64,000 bases of DNA from Silene conica (Eukaryota > Streptophyta > Magnoliopsida > Caryophyllales > Caryophyllaceae), in NCBI GenBank assembly GCA_029255685.2, contig CM055311.2, positions 57,185,048 through 57,249,047 of the forward strand. Reading direction: 5' to 3'. Each line of letters begins with the position of its first letter. Positions within the stretch are counted from its first letter, which is position 1. The translations under genes and the position numbers were made by a program. The notes beneath the pieces were generated by a model that was not told the origin of the DNA, searched no databases, and saw nothing but the letters and a program-made list of their open reading frames with translations. This document shows positions 1 to 10,456 of the stretch, in pieces.

Positions 1-502
1 CATCTGGGGGTGCTATGGAGCATATGTAATCCGTGAAGATTTCAATATGCTTAGCTGCATCTTCATTAGTCGCGCCTCCAAATTGATTCCTCTCCACCAT
101 GGAGATATAGGAAGGCTTGGCCTCGAATGGATTCCCCGTGCCCGTAGGTAAAGTGAACCCATTGTATAGGTCCTTCACCTGTGGCAATGAGTGAGTGGCA
201 ATGCTTGCTTCTTCAGCCATCTTTTCGTCCTCTTCTTCAAAGTTTTGGAAGTAGGTATTTGTAGGTGTTTTTGGTGTAGATGGATTATGAGGTGAGTTTG
301 GTTGTGATTGTGGTATTTTTGGTGTAGGTGGGTTGTTTTGTGGTGATGGTGGTGATGAGGGTTGATCAAAAATATCCTCCTAGAATAAGGAAGATGGAGA
401 ACCTCCTTCCCTACTCTCTAAAAACTGTTTTCTTCTTTCTCTTAGAGTCTTCTCAAGCTCGTGGTCTAGTGGTAGGAGTTCTCCTTGAACTGACCTGCGC
501 AT
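1..502 (-). pseudogene. Ty3/gypsy gag, N-terminal part, with in-frame stop
   Basis: Reading the minus strand from an ATG at 500-502, one frame runs to the window edge and encodes the start of a retrotransposon Gag. It opens with MRRSVQGELLPLDHELEK, passes through a Pro/Ser/Asn-rich linker and reaches a more conserved block containing KDLYNGFTLPTGTGNPFEA and MVERNQFGG. Gag forms the particle that packages element RNA. The frame carries a TAG at 380-382, so as it stands only a short N-terminal peptide would be made, and it is truncated by the window. The 5' LTR and primer binding site lie immediately upstream on the minus strand (601-5154), as expected. The PBS type suggests the Athila/Tat side of Ty3/gypsy; this lineage call is an inference. 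Confidence 0.7.
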
Positions 503-610
503 AAGATGGAAACTACAAGAAAAAGGTAAGAAAGTTTTAAGGAACAAAGTTCCTTAAACACAAAAAACAAATAAAAACAAAAACAATAAGCAATAAACAC
601 TGGCGTCACC

Positions 611-632
611 TCCCCGGCAACGACGCCAAAAT
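611..632 (-). other. Primer binding site of minus-strand gypsy element
   Basis: On the minus strand the LTR end ...GGCATCA is followed by AATTTTGGCGTCGTTGCCGG. A TGGCGCCGTTGCCGGGG-type site is the usual tRNA primer site of Athila-like plant elements; here one base differs from that form. The site fixes the element's direction: its internal region runs leftward out of the window. Confidence 0.75.
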
Positions 633-1221
633 TTGATGCCCGTCGTTGTGGGTATCAAAGATAAAATTATAATTCCTAAACTTTAACTATAGATAGTGAA
701 AGTCAGGGTCGAACCACAAAGAGGTGGGGAGTGTTTATTGTTTACGGTCAATGTTTTTTAGGGTAACAATTTAGGGGTTTGAATTGGTTGTCACTAAGTC
801 TAGAAATAAAGATAGAAATAAAACAAGAATTAAGAAAGAAATAAACTATGGTAAAAGAGATGCTAGGATGTTCGGGTAATAAATAGCTACGATAGTATAA
901 ATCCTAAGTCAACATGTATTGCAGTCGCGTAAGGGGTGTAACAAATCCTTTCGGTCTATGATACCTAATAGCTCCTTTCGGCCTATGCTATTAGTTCCTA
1001 GGTCTCACAATTATTGGGTGTCAACAATAAGGGCGATTCCTAATTTCTAGGTCACATACCTTTCAGTCTTAAGTAACCTAGCCGTCTTAAGGCGTAAACC
1101 AATACCCTTCCCGTATCTTTCAACCTTGGGTAAGTCATTACTAATATCCTACAAGTCTCCTTTCAGTCTCATTGTAGGTTACTATGGTCGACGAACTAAA
1201 ACGGAACTGAAAACATACGCG

Positions 1222-1299
1222 AGTCGGTCGACCGACCAGCTAGTCCAGTCGGCCGACCAACACTTCAGTTGACCGACCGGTTAAGCCGGTCGGCCGACC
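1222..1299. repeat. Palindromic GGTCGACC / GGCCGACC cluster
   Basis: This stretch carries GTCGGTCGACCGACC, then CAGTCGGCCGACC, TTGACCGACCGG and CCGGTCGGCCGACC. It is a GC-rich, CpG-dense island in an AT-rich LTR. Similar clusters recur at 2928-3292, 4775-4889 and 42080-42340. Confidence 0.85.
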
Positions 1300-1860
1300 T
1301 TGGGACGGTAACAGTCGATTTTCGGTGTAAAACCCCTCGCGAAAGCGGAAATATAAACATAACAAAGTACCAAAATGCAGCGGAATTTAAAACTTTTTAA
1401 AGTAAACTGAACAACATGCGAGAAGTCTTAAACTGAACAGAAACTGAAACTGGATTAAAACCAAAATAGATAAGTAACAGTTCTAAGTATCAAAACCAAT
1501 ATGTACATCAGCCTGGGATGGAACATCCCTACAGGCACCAAGACAAAAGTAACGACTACGAGTCCAGCTAAACGATATAAGGTAAGTCATATGATGACAG
1601 CAGGATCATCACTCGCTAGCTCTCGTGAACCCATCTCCAACCAGCATGTACCTACATACATGAAAACATGTACGCCACAATCAGTGGGGAGTGACTAGAG
1701 TTCTCCTAGCCACCTCTTGTGACAACACGTAACATATAAAACAATACAGAATACTCCGACATATAACAACATGTGAAGTATAAACATCTCATCATCTGAT
1801 CTCTTACTAACATGCGATTACAATGCACGGCTCTCAACCAACTTCATAAACAAATAGGAA

Positions 1861-1901
1861 GGAGAGCCGGTTTCCCTGCTGGTTACCCAGTCGGGGGGTC
1901 T
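1861..1901 (-). repeat. GC-rich conserved LTR motif, copy 1
   Basis: The segment reads GGAGAGCCGGTTTCCCT, then GGTTACCCAGTC, then GGGGGGTCTTT. A near copy is at 2729-2770 in the same LTR and others are at 63465-63505 and, in reverse, 21141-21185 and 21318-21357. Its ends can partly pair (GAGA with TCTC). Confidence 0.8.
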
Positions 1902-2039
1902 TTCAATCCAATTATTTATGAAACCGAACTAAGAGTCATCCAATGCCTTGGATGATTTAACCACAAACATATAAATATCAATAACCTATTATGCATATCT
2001 GACACTGTACCATCATTAAGGCAAGCAGATATGAAACAG

Positions 2040-2640
2040 TAAGTACAAAGGTTCAGAGGCGACATCTTAACGCATAACCTATGTACTAAAATAAAACAGC
2101 AAGTATAAGGTTCAGAGGCGACATCTTAACGCATAACCTATATACCAAGTTCACCCTATCAAGCAAGGACTCAGAGGCGAAAACTCAACGCATGGACCGG
2201 CTATTACCGAACACTAGACTCAGAGGCGAAAACTCAACGCATGGACTAGCATTCAATTCACTATCACAAGTAAGGAACTCAGAGGCGAAAACTCAACGCA
2301 TATTCCCCTACCACATCACAAGATACTAGACTCAGAGGCGAAAACTCAACGCATGTTCTAGCACCAAACACCTGCACTCCGGGTAAGGTATGACAACCTG
2401 ACTGCCCCGTCGTGCAGTTGCTCTACTCGTCAGACTCAGAGGCCAGCTTAAGGCATGTCCTGACGCGATCACACATACGTGTCTGGACTCAGAGGCGAAA
2501 ACTCAACGCATGTCCCAGACACGACAAACAGACATGTATGGAACTCGGAGGCGAAAACTCAACGCATGTTCCCATACACGACAAACAACTCACGTATTAA
2601 GTTCAGAGGCCAGCTTAAGGCATAACTTAATACGCATCAA
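2040..2640 (-). repeat. Tandem repeat array in LTR, unit about 55-65 bp
   Basis: About ten units share a core such as ACTCAGAGGCGAAAACTCAA followed by CGCATG. The first two units read TTCAGAGGCGACATCTTAAC, and later ones use CAGCTTAAGGCAT. Spacers vary. The array lies between the two GC-rich motifs. The related LTR at 62931 has a similar array (63645-63950), whereas the 14011 copy has an unrelated one. Confidence 0.85.
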
Positions 2641-2728
2641 AACAATATCAACCAAGTCTATGAACTACTCTATAGTTCTACCTTTAACTTCTAATCAACA
2701 CTTATTTGACCCCGGGAACAAAGATGAG

Positions 2729-2770
2729 GGAGAGCCGGTTTCCCTTTCGGTTGCCCGACCGGGGGGTCTC
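2729..2770 (-). repeat. GC-rich conserved LTR motif, copy 2
   Basis: The segment reads GGAGAGCCGGTTTCCCTTTC, then GGTTGCCCGACC, then GGGGGGTCTC. It matches copy 1 (1861-1901) with few changes although the surrounding LTR sequence differs. Confidence 0.8.
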
Positions 2771-2927
2771 TATCCTTACTCCATTCCCGAACCCAATATA
2801 ATGTTGCCCATCCTCCGGGGACCTCAAATACATGTCAAGGGTACACAAAACGAGTTTCAATCAAAACCGATTAACCATTTGAAAGTTACGATTAAACTTC
2901 AAAACTCAAAACAGCCTACAGGGGTCC

Positions 2928-3292
2928 CCAGCCGGTCGGCAGGCAGCCGGTCGGCCGGCTGGTGACCTCCTCAGCCTTTCTTTCCTTTTTCTGAAACAAC
3001 ACACACGGACTCCCAGCCGGTCGGCAGGCAGCCGGTCGGCCGGCTGGGAACCCTATTCCCTAGCCTTCGCAAATAACAACCATACCCCAAATGCACTCCC
3101 AGCCGGCTGGCAGGCGGCCGGTCTGCCGGCTGGGCTCCCTTTCTACTTAGGTTTTTCGCAAACAATATACGACACAAGGGACTACCAGCCGGTCGGCAGG
3201 CAGCCGGTCGGCCGGCTGGCAGCCCTAAGCCAAAATCTCAAAACTCTTAAAAACACGAAACAACCCTCCCAGCCGGTCGGTCGACCGGCTCA
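2928..3292. repeat. Five palindromic units spaced about 85 bp
   Basis: Units begin CCAGCCGGTCGGCAGGCAGC and end CGGTCGGCCGGCTGG. They start at 2928, 3013, 3099, 3185 and 3269; the last is shortened to a GGTCGGTCGACC form. Each can fold on itself (CCAGCCGG pairs with CCGGCTGG). The spacers between units are not obviously conserved. The ORFs that can be read through this array are by-products of the repeat. Confidence 0.85.
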
Positions 3293-3677
3293 GAGAGCCT
3301 GATACGCAAAATCGCCATTTTCACCCTTTTCAATAATCTCCTAAATCGACACCCAAACTTCCAAAATAACCACAATTGATGTTTACTCCACATAAAGGGT
3401 CATCCAACAATACTAATTACCAGCAAACAAAACCAACAACAATCCTCAAACGATTAATTTCATGTATCCGTCTTAACATATGAAAAACTGAAATTATACT
3501 TATGAACACATAACCATATTTCCAAGCATGAATTCTTCACATAAGCATAAACCTAAACATGTTTCTAAGTCTAGTAAACATAAAACTTAAGCAAAATCAG
3601 AAACAAACATGAGAATCCATCAAACATGCTAATATTCACATTAAGGCCGAGTTTCTCATTATCGTCACCTTTTAAGC

Positions 3678-3742
3678 TTACTCCGGCAGATGATCCTCCT
3701 CAATCACGTAACTATCGGTGTCGGGATCGTCCAAGCCAACAC
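3678..3742 (-). other. Short exon-like reading frame inside the LTR (copy B)
   Basis: On the minus strand, after an acceptor-like TTGTAG, a 20-codon frame reads VGLDDPDTDSYVIEEDHLPE and ends in TAA at 3678-3680. The same frame appears in the other LTR copy (14506-14567) as VGLEDPEVDSYVIEEKIGA. Most nucleotide differences fall at third codon positions. I see no ATG in the presumed leader, so how it would be translated is unknown. Confidence 0.45.
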
Positions 3743-4774
3743 CTACAACATAGAAAACGGATTTTAAGTACTTAAAACGGAATTTAAGGAAAACAGCCCG
3801 TTTTTCAAAGTCAACGAAATGAAAAATGAAAGTGATGGATGACTAGGAAATCGAACGAGGATTCCGAAAATGTACTTAGTTTTGCAATTTGAAGAACGGA
3901 TAAGGGAGAAAAGCTCAAAAGAGAGGAGTATTAATGGAGGTTTTGTAGAAAAGTTGTTTACAGAGAAAGGAGTTGTGAGGAAGATGAATTATGACAACTT
4001 AAGGGTTTTTAGGGGTTTATGTGGTTGTCCTTTCCGTATTATGAAACGGGTTAGGAAAATAGAACGGGTATTCGTTTTACGAGTTTAAGCCTTACCAAGT
4101 TTGTATTCGTCTTAAGGACTTGAGGTTCTTAAGACGGATCTTACTTATTAAATTAAAATCTTCCGAGTTAAATTGTTAAAATATTATTTTATTACTTAAA
4201 ATAATTTAAAATGCTTAAATTAGATTTTACGAAAATACGGGATGTTACATTCGGGAATTATACTATCTACATACGCATATTACTCCCTACATCCTAACAT
4301 ATGTGATTAGCTACTCATGGATACTGAAATAACAATAATAACATTAATGAAAACAGAATTCATAATGAACATTAATCTAAGCATGCAATAACAACAAAGG
4401 CTTGGGATTCTAACTTAAACCGGTTACTAGCAATTCTAAGATAAGAACAATGTTAAAACTGAAATTAGGAGAAGAATTACCGCAGTAGGAATTAGGGCAG
4501 AAAGAACAAAAGCTTTATTGAATCCGTGGAAAGATTAATGAACAAAGAACAAAACTTAAGGAAAAGTGTTTGAGTAGTAAAACTAAATCAAGAACTTTGA
4601 TGAAAAGACTCCTAAGTAAAAGATACAAACTGAATGAATTATAAAACTAAGACTTGATAACTAAAACTTGATACTGCTCTAATCACGAATTAGGTCTTAA
4701 ATAAGAATTACAAAGCTTTCCTTAATGACCTAATCACGCGAATGGGCTTTGCGGAAGTTTCTGGGTCTGCGCGG

Positions 4775-4889
4775 AGGTCGACCGACCAGGTGATGAGGTC
4801 GGTCGACCGCTTGACGGGCTTGGTGGACCTCTGATTTTTAAGATAGCAGTCCCCAGGTCGACCGACCAGAGTAGTAGGTCGGTCGACCC
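4775..4889. repeat. Palindromic GGTCGACC cluster, distal part of the gypsy LTR
   Basis: Four copies occur as two facing pairs: AGGTCGACCGACCAGG with AGGTCGGTCGACCGC, then AGGTCGACCGACCAGA with AGGTCGGTCGACCCA. Each pair is inverted, so each can form a hairpin. Confidence 0.85.
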
Positions 4890-5154
4890 ACTTTCCTGTA
4901 CGTCAGTCTTGATTTCGCCTTGGTTTGACTTTGTGGTACTTGGGTCGCACTTTGAGTTGACTTTTCCTCGTTCCTTGGCTATGAAAAATCCCGAGGGCAT
5001 AAATTTGGATCGTCCCTTTTCCGCATAATTCTGTAAAAGAGCATAAAAACACAAAAGTAGACAATTGTTGGGAAATAAAGGCTAAAACATAGTAAATGAG
5101 CTCTAAAATGCGTGTAAAAATAGATGTAAAACATCATAAAATAGGCACGCATCA

Positions 5155-5960
5155 GTATATATGACTGAACTCTCCCCATCATAAAGAAGCTTTTCCCCTT
5201 AATACATAAAGGTTCTCTATCTTCTTATATGACTATAATGGCGCATTCGCATTCGCCATTTCAAGCAATTACACAAACAAGATGAGAAAACCCTAGAAGC
5301 ATATATTTCATAATTGAACTTAAACCGCAGAAACTACTATGTAAGGATCCAACATAACAACTTTAATTTGAATCTTAAAAGCTAATCAACACTATATATT
5401 TCATAATTGAACTGAAAATCAAACGAAAAATAAGAATCAAATTAAACAAACAACAAAATCAAATTCACATAGCACTGAACTACCTGAATGTGTCCCAAAA
5501 AGCAATAACTTAGTCATCTTTGTTGATGATCGGAATTATGAAGCGTGCTCGTAATCCGATTAAAGCAATTAAAATTAAAATCAATAATAACATAAAAGTA
5601 ATTGAAAATGAATGATAAAAGTGTACCTATGATATGTAATAAGCAGTTTGTATCTTTGTGAGTTGAAGAATTAGAAATAATTGGCAGATTGGATTACCTT
5701 TATTGCTTATGATTGAACGTGAATTTTGAAGTTTAATTATGGTTTTTCTTTGAAAAATGACGATGAATATGTAGTGGGCAATAGTGGAAGGTTTAGCGGT
5801 GGAGGTTAAGTGATAAATTGAAAATGGGTTTTTTATTAGTTATTATTAGTGTATGTCTTGATTTTCTAACAAAAAATAAAAATTGGAGGGTTATTTATGG
5901 TGACGCTTTATAAAAGCATCAATTAGAAAGCGTCATCAATGTAAGGTATTTGTAGTAGTG
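5155..5960 (-). mobile_element. Terminal part of a CACTA-type element
   Basis: The segment ends TTTGTAGTAGTG at 5960, whose reverse complement CACTACTACAAA is a CACTA (En/Spm) terminus. Just inside is a subterminal inverted repeat, GACGCTTTATAAAAGCATC facing AAAGCGTC. The other end is not visible and was probably displaced by the gypsy insertion ending at 5154, which I infer. No coding region is recognised. Confidence 0.5.
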
Positions 5961-6099
5961 ATTTTCTTTCATTGCCGAAGTGTAAATAGAGCCATGTGTA
6001 TTTGGTTTTGGTCACCTTGTATAGAATATTTTGATGTTGGGTTGAATAGATCATTTTGTGTAAAATATTGTGATGATATATGCAGAATTGAAGTTTTGC

Positions 6100-6671
6100 A
6101 ATGCGAGCTGCTAAAATACATGCTACTGCAAAAATAACATTTATGCATTAGCTGGAATCAGCTAATATAAAGCATTTTTTTAAAATATAATTATAACTTT
6201 GATTACGGATAATAACTAAATTGTGGCCGATAAATATATTTACAACGGTCACATTTAAATAGAAACTCGTTGTCATATTCATCCATAATGCTGCGGCCAA
6301 AAATAAAATATAACGAAGTAAAACCGTTGTAGAATTCATGACATTTATGACAGTTTAGAAAGCAGAAACCGTTGTCGTATTTAATAGTTTTCAACTTTTT
6401 TTTCCAGTAAACCTCTTGTCATAGTTTTTCGTAGATCATTCCAAACAAGTACTATAACAATTTCAATATTATTGACAACGGTTTTTGATCCGTTTTTAAG
6501 ATTCCACAACCTTATCGTAACCCGTTGATTACATTTCATAACGGGTCCGCGTTTCTACAAATCGTGGTATATAGTTAACAACGGTCGATGCAATAACGGT
6601 TTCATTTTTTTTGTTTCATAACGGTATATGGCATTTTCTAACTACTGTTGATACTCTTATTTAGCGTAGTG
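6100..6671. mobile_element. Possible second CACTA-like terminus with ACAACGGT repeats
   Basis: The block is rich in subterminal repeats of ACAACGGT / ACCGTTGT and ends TTTAGCGTAGTG at 6671, resembling a CACTA terminus. I cannot find a matching left end or a TSD, so the limits are approximate. The short open frames here are not gene-like. Confidence 0.35.
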
Positions 6672-8105
6672 TACCCGTGTTTTAAATTTGTAACTTTTTA
6701 ATGTTCATATTTTATATGTGATAATTATTTGTAAATTTTTATTCCACTTACTATAAAGAAAAGTCATAACATTTGAAGGCCTTTTATTGGCTATTGAAAA
6801 TAAGAGAGAAAATGACCCATGTTTTACTCAAAACATTTAATTACTCTCTATCATCTTTTTAGCATTTATTTACCATCTCTTCTTTATTTCCATCATTTAA
6901 GCATATTTTAAAAGTTACTTTCACATCTTATATGCATATATTTTATGATTATGCTTATATGATTTTATTATTCTTATGCTTATATGAGATTATATTATAT
7001 GATACGATGATGATGATTATAATAATGTAAAAGAAGTAAATATTCAACTTCCGAGTTTTATGTGCAAAAAAATTTAATTATCATCAAAACAAAAACATAA
7101 ATTAAAGAAATCTTGATTTCTATTATTTATTATAAACATAATAAAAATTTAACAAATAATAACATCATATTCATGAAATTCATTACAAACCCAAAAGTTC
7201 TTATTACCAAATCTGTATTTTTTAACAAATAGAAAGATAAATGCATTTTTTGTAAAAATAAAAAGAAGGATGCTAATTAAATTTACATGAATTAGTATAG
7301 AAAAATATAATTTTGAAGATTTTAAAAATGAAAAGTAATCCTATAACAACAATTAACCTTCATATTACATTTCGTTAATTCGTATCGATTCGCCTATTGT
7401 ATAAAATGAATAGAATAGAAAAAAATATTTTTAGCAAAATAATTATTATTGATAAAATTTCTGTAAAACAGTTTTAAGTACTAAAATATATTAGAATTGA
7501 TAAAGTACTACTATATCCCTTGCATATATTTCCAATTTTTTCTGAATATTTTGCCGGTTTTAGCGAAATCCGGGAATTTGCTTATCTGAGCAAATTAGTA
7601 TCAAATTGGAGTGAATTGACACAAAATTGCAAAGCTTGAATCAATTCGGAATTCGGAGGGGGTGAGCGAATTTCGTATCCTTATCAAGAATTATATTATG
7701 TTATTTGTGTAGATCGTATCTAGCATTTTTTGTTTACTAAACGTCTTTTATTATGACCTCGTGTATTAATGCACGAGAATAACACTAGTATTGAATAAAA
7801 TTTCATTGTTAAATCATATAGGGGAGAGTAATTAAAAAATAAAAATGATAATAGTAATTAAATATCTCATAGTAAGTGAAAGTACTATTCAAATAAAATA
7901 AACTCATTTCCTTCAAAGTAGGGACCAATAGTGAAATCTTATTATTCTATAGTATTGAGATTTTTGAGGTTAAAGTCTTACTCAAAAAGTTAAATAAGAA
8001 AATTATAAGTGAATAAATGGATTAATAATGTAGAGCGTACAAAAACAAGACAGTTATCTACCAAAAATCGAAAATAATAAGAAGGTAAATGTTTAGAGGA
8101 AGAAA
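6672..8105. other. AT-rich intergenic region downstream of the CML gene
   Basis: No gene is recognised. The sequence is very AT-rich with many short homopolymer runs. The one structured signal is a Helitron-type 3' end at 7758-7788. Confidence 0.6.
7758..7788 (+). mobile_element. Helitron-type 3' terminus
   Basis: A hairpin (CTCGTG, loop, CACGAG) is followed by AATAACACTAG and then T. A short hairpin about ten bases before CTAG, with T after it, is the standard Helitron 3' signature. The 5' TC end was not located. Confidence 0.45.
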
Positions 8106-8690
8106 TCAAGCCATCATAGCAACAAAGTCCTCAAAGCTAAGAACACCATTTCTATCATGGTCATAAACCTGAATCATAAGCTTACAATCCATAATTGACC
8201 TAAACTCGCCGAGTCGACTCAACATCTTCTTCAAGCTCTTAGGCGTAATAACCCCTTTTTTACTATCAATATAAAAAGCAAACGCCTCGCGTAGCTCCAA
8301 TATCTTCTCCTCGTCTGATAGCTCGCTTCCTTTCATCAACAGCTCGAAGTCTTCCAAACTCAACAACCCGTCACCATCGGCGTCTGAACATTCTACTGCT
8401 GCTGAGGCCTCCTCTACTGACAGCCGCCTTGCCCCCGCCTTCTCCACGCACTTTTGTAGTTCGTCAGCCGAGATCTTGCCGTCATCATTCGAGTCTATGT
8501 ACCTGAACACTTTCTCAATGTCACGTCTGACTCCCGTGGGGGATGGTACTTTTGATAGTGATGGTGTGTGCGACGTCGTTTTATGAGGGGACGACCATTT
8601 TCGTAATACGTTCATCCAATGATTCTTTATCCTTGATATTGGGCTCATTTTCTCATTTTTCATTGCGCTGTTTTTTGAACTGGTTGACAT
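8106..8690 (-). CDS. Calmodulin-like EF-hand protein (CML38/41-like)
   Basis: This gene encodes a probable cytosolic or nuclear calcium sensor that binds Ca2+ and then target proteins. From the Met at 8688-8690 it is 194 residues. Residues 1-55 are basic and Ser-rich. Four EF-hand regions follow: loop 1 at 66-77 (DSNDDGKISADE), loop 2 at 103-114 (DADGDGLLSLED), a degenerate loop 3 near 142-153 that keeps only one acidic ligand, and loop 4 at 177-188 (DHDRNGVLSFED). A non-canonical third loop is seen in the CML37/38/41 group, which supports that placement. The frame is open to an earlier ATG at 8742-8744, but the added 18 residues (MLFLSFQSFNKKKTKQGI) look like leader, so the inner Met is preferred. 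The gene is intronless, as usual for this family. It ends FVAMMA. Confidence 0.88.
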   Translation of the reverse strand: MSTSSKNSAMKNEKMSPISRIKNHWMNVLRKWSSPHKTTSHTPSLSKVPSPTGVRRDIEKVFRYIDSNDDGKISADELQKCVEKAGARRLSVEEASAAVECSDADGDGLLSLEDFELLMKGSELSDEEKILELREAFAFYIDSKKGVITPKSLKKMLSRLGEFRSIMDCKLMIQVYDHDRNGVLSFEDFVAMMA

Positions 8691-8936
8691 TATTCCTTGT
8701 TTCGTTTTTTTTTTGTTAAATGATTGAAATGATAGAAAAAGCACACGAAGTTAATCGGGAGCAATAAAAACTGCACCGATAACTTTCGTGGCTTGAACTC
8801 GACCAAAACTGTACGGATTAAACGAAATTTATGATGTGAAATGTTAACAGGAATAATTTAGAAGAATAATGGTTATTGAAATGGGAAAATGTTTAAATTG
8901 GGGAAGGTTAAATGTTAGGAGTATGTAATTGTGATG

Positions 8937-8943
8937 TATATAT
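8937..8943 (-). promoter_or_regulatory. Candidate TATA box of the CML gene
   Basis: The minus strand reads CCAATATATACATCAC here, about 250 nt upstream of the preferred start codon. It is the most TATA-like site in the upstream 350 bp. Its function is inferred only from position. Confidence 0.3.
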
Positions 8944-9041
8944 TGGAAGAAATGAATGAAGGAGCTAAGATTAGAAAATGATAGAGGTGGAAATTGTAGG
9001 TGGTGTGTTATGGAACAAGCTAAGGTACGAGTGTATAACAA

Positions 9042-9335
9042 ATACGAGGTAGTTTTGTGTTGGCATTTCGCAAGCAGCTTGGATTTACTGTTTATTACTT
9101 GGCTGCAATATGTCCAAGGAGTTCAAGAATAGTAAATGACACATTTAATTCCTAATTTATTCTAACAACGGAAGTGATCATCGATGGGCTCAGCGTTATT
9201 GTGTATTGATGAAACATCGTTCGTACAATTTATCAACCATAAATTCTACTCTACCACAGTTGTACGTGGTACCAACTAAAAACTGACCAATTTTTAATAA
9301 ATAGTTAACCCTTTTGATTAAATAATATCCCTGTA
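9042..9335. other. Intergenic region upstream of the CML gene
   Basis: No gene or repeat is recognised. This may include distal promoter sequence of the minus-strand CML gene. Confidence 0.4.
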
Positions 9336-9596
9336 TTGATGGAATCCGACTCGATTACTGTGGTTAGAGCGATTGCTAATAGAGTCTCTTCTCGTAGTAT
9401 TTTTAGTCTTTGCATTAGGGATGTTTGCTCTCTTATTCCTAGTTTTGATTTTCGTGGGATGTTTCATGTAAGACGAGATGGTAATACCGTTGCTCACTCG
9501 GTGGCTAGACTTTGTATGGAGGCCGGGGAGGAGCGTGTGTTGGTGTCCGATTTTCCGGAGTCCGTCACTAGTTTGGCGGTGCTCGACTTAATATAA
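9336..9596 (+). pseudogene. RNase H-like fragment (RVT_3 type, LINE-derived)
   Basis: The 86-residue frame contains MESDSITVVRAI near its start and FHVRRDGNTVAHSVARL near its end. These match the last part of the RNase H-like domain (RVT_3) found at the C-terminus of plant non-LTR retroelement polyproteins: an acidic ESDS block and the HVRR-x-N-x-VAH block. The earlier catalytic part and the reverse transcriptase are absent. No poly(A) tail or target-site duplication was seen. It is most likely a LINE remnant; a small host RNase H-like gene is the less likely alternative. Confidence 0.6.
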
Positions 9597-9600
9597 TTTA

Positions 9601-10253
9601 TCTCGTTTTACCCTAAAAAAGTTATGTATAAGCATATCGAATTACTAAGATTTATTCTCCTTTCAAATTTTTCTCTCATTTATTTTTTTACAAGTCAGCA
9701 AGTTGATTTTAAGTAAGTGTGGAAGTTTTAGTAAGTATTGACCTTGATTTTTTTTGGCAGGTGAAGTACTCACCAATCACCATGTTGAAGTGGATGACAT
9801 ACACTAATGACAATTGGTCTCTTATTACAAAACCAAATATTTTGACAGTAGAAATTTAATCATTTTATGATAACATTTATTAAATTTCGTAGTTGTTATA
9901 TAATGGTCAAATATTACTCTTTTATGAACTTTTTGTTATAATTTTTCACTCCCCAAAAAACAAAATAAACACTTTCTCTATTTTTTCCTCAGAGTTAGTT
10001 AAATTCGGTAAATTACTCAAATATGGATATTAGTTCTCATGTCGATCAAGTAGTAATTCTAGTTTATCAAATTATTAACTATACTCTAGCAAATTAAAAA
10101 GATTAAAATAATTTATGCTATAAAGATTTGAAAAAATTACTTATAATTTGTGTCACATAATTACATGTTACACATTTATACGGAGTAGTAATTAGAAGAG
10201 TGTACATGACGTCAGCCGTGAAATGTCAAAGTTATAATGGTCAATGTCCATAA
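9601..10253. other. Intergenic AT-rich sequence
   Basis: No coding region or structured repeat is recognised between the RNase H fragment and the left LTR of the copia element. Confidence 0.5.
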
Positions 10254-10456
10254 TGTAGAAGATGTATGGTGAAAGCTTGATTATATTGATAATAAGCCAA
10301 GGTTTATATACAACCTAAACACTAGAGAATCATAAAATACACAAAATATAAAGATATGATACAATTACCTAATATATAAAATACGAGAATTATATGACTA
10401 AGTAATATCTATACAAATAACGGAAACACGATTATGTATGTAGTATCTTTAATACG
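10254..10456 (-). repeat. 3' LTR of the degenerate copia element
   Basis: This copy of about 200 bp starts TGTAGAAGATGTATGG. It matches 13842-14010 plus 22441-22470 with few substitutions. Its distal end reads TACG where the partner reads TACA. Confidence 0.8.

Larger units (their letters stand above)
1326..4249 (-). mobile_element. Solo LTR (Ty3/gypsy-like) nested in another LTR
   Basis: The copy runs from TGTAAAACCCCTCGCG at 1326 to CGGGATGTTACA at 4249 and is flanked by a perfect 5-bp TSD, TTCGG (1321-1325 and 4250-4254). At 2924 bp it has no recognisable gag or pol, so it is a solo LTR. Read in sense (minus) it starts TGTAACATCCCG, as in many plant chromovirus-type LTRs. A second copy of the family is on the plus strand at 14011-22435, and a third begins at 62931. 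It carries tandem repeats, two GC-rich motifs, a palindromic 85-bp array and a short exon-like frame. Confidence 0.85.
634..5154 (-). mobile_element. 5' LTR of gypsy element, split by a nested solo LTR
   Basis: The LTR begins TGATGC at 634 and ends GCATCA at 5154, a 6-bp inverted terminal repeat abutting the PBS. Without the nested insertion (1326-4249 plus one TSD copy) it is about 1.6 kb. Palindromic GGTCGACC-type clusters lie in both halves (1222-1299 and 4775-4889). The partner LTR and the TSD fall outside the window, so the termini rest on the inverted repeat and the PBS position. Confidence 0.7.

Noticed and set aside
175..369. His-rich minus-strand ORF of 64 codons
   Set aside because: It is a shifted-frame reading of the Pro/Ser/Asn-rich gag linker; the gag frame itself is the real one.
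2040..2640. Regularly spaced repeats resembling a CRISPR array
   Set aside because: The repeats vary, spacer lengths are irregular, no cas genes exist, and the context is a plant LTR.
2510..3177. ORFs of 151 and 68 codons across the palindromic array
   Set aside because: They are translations of tandem and palindromic LTR repeats, without domain similarity or support in the sister LTR copies.
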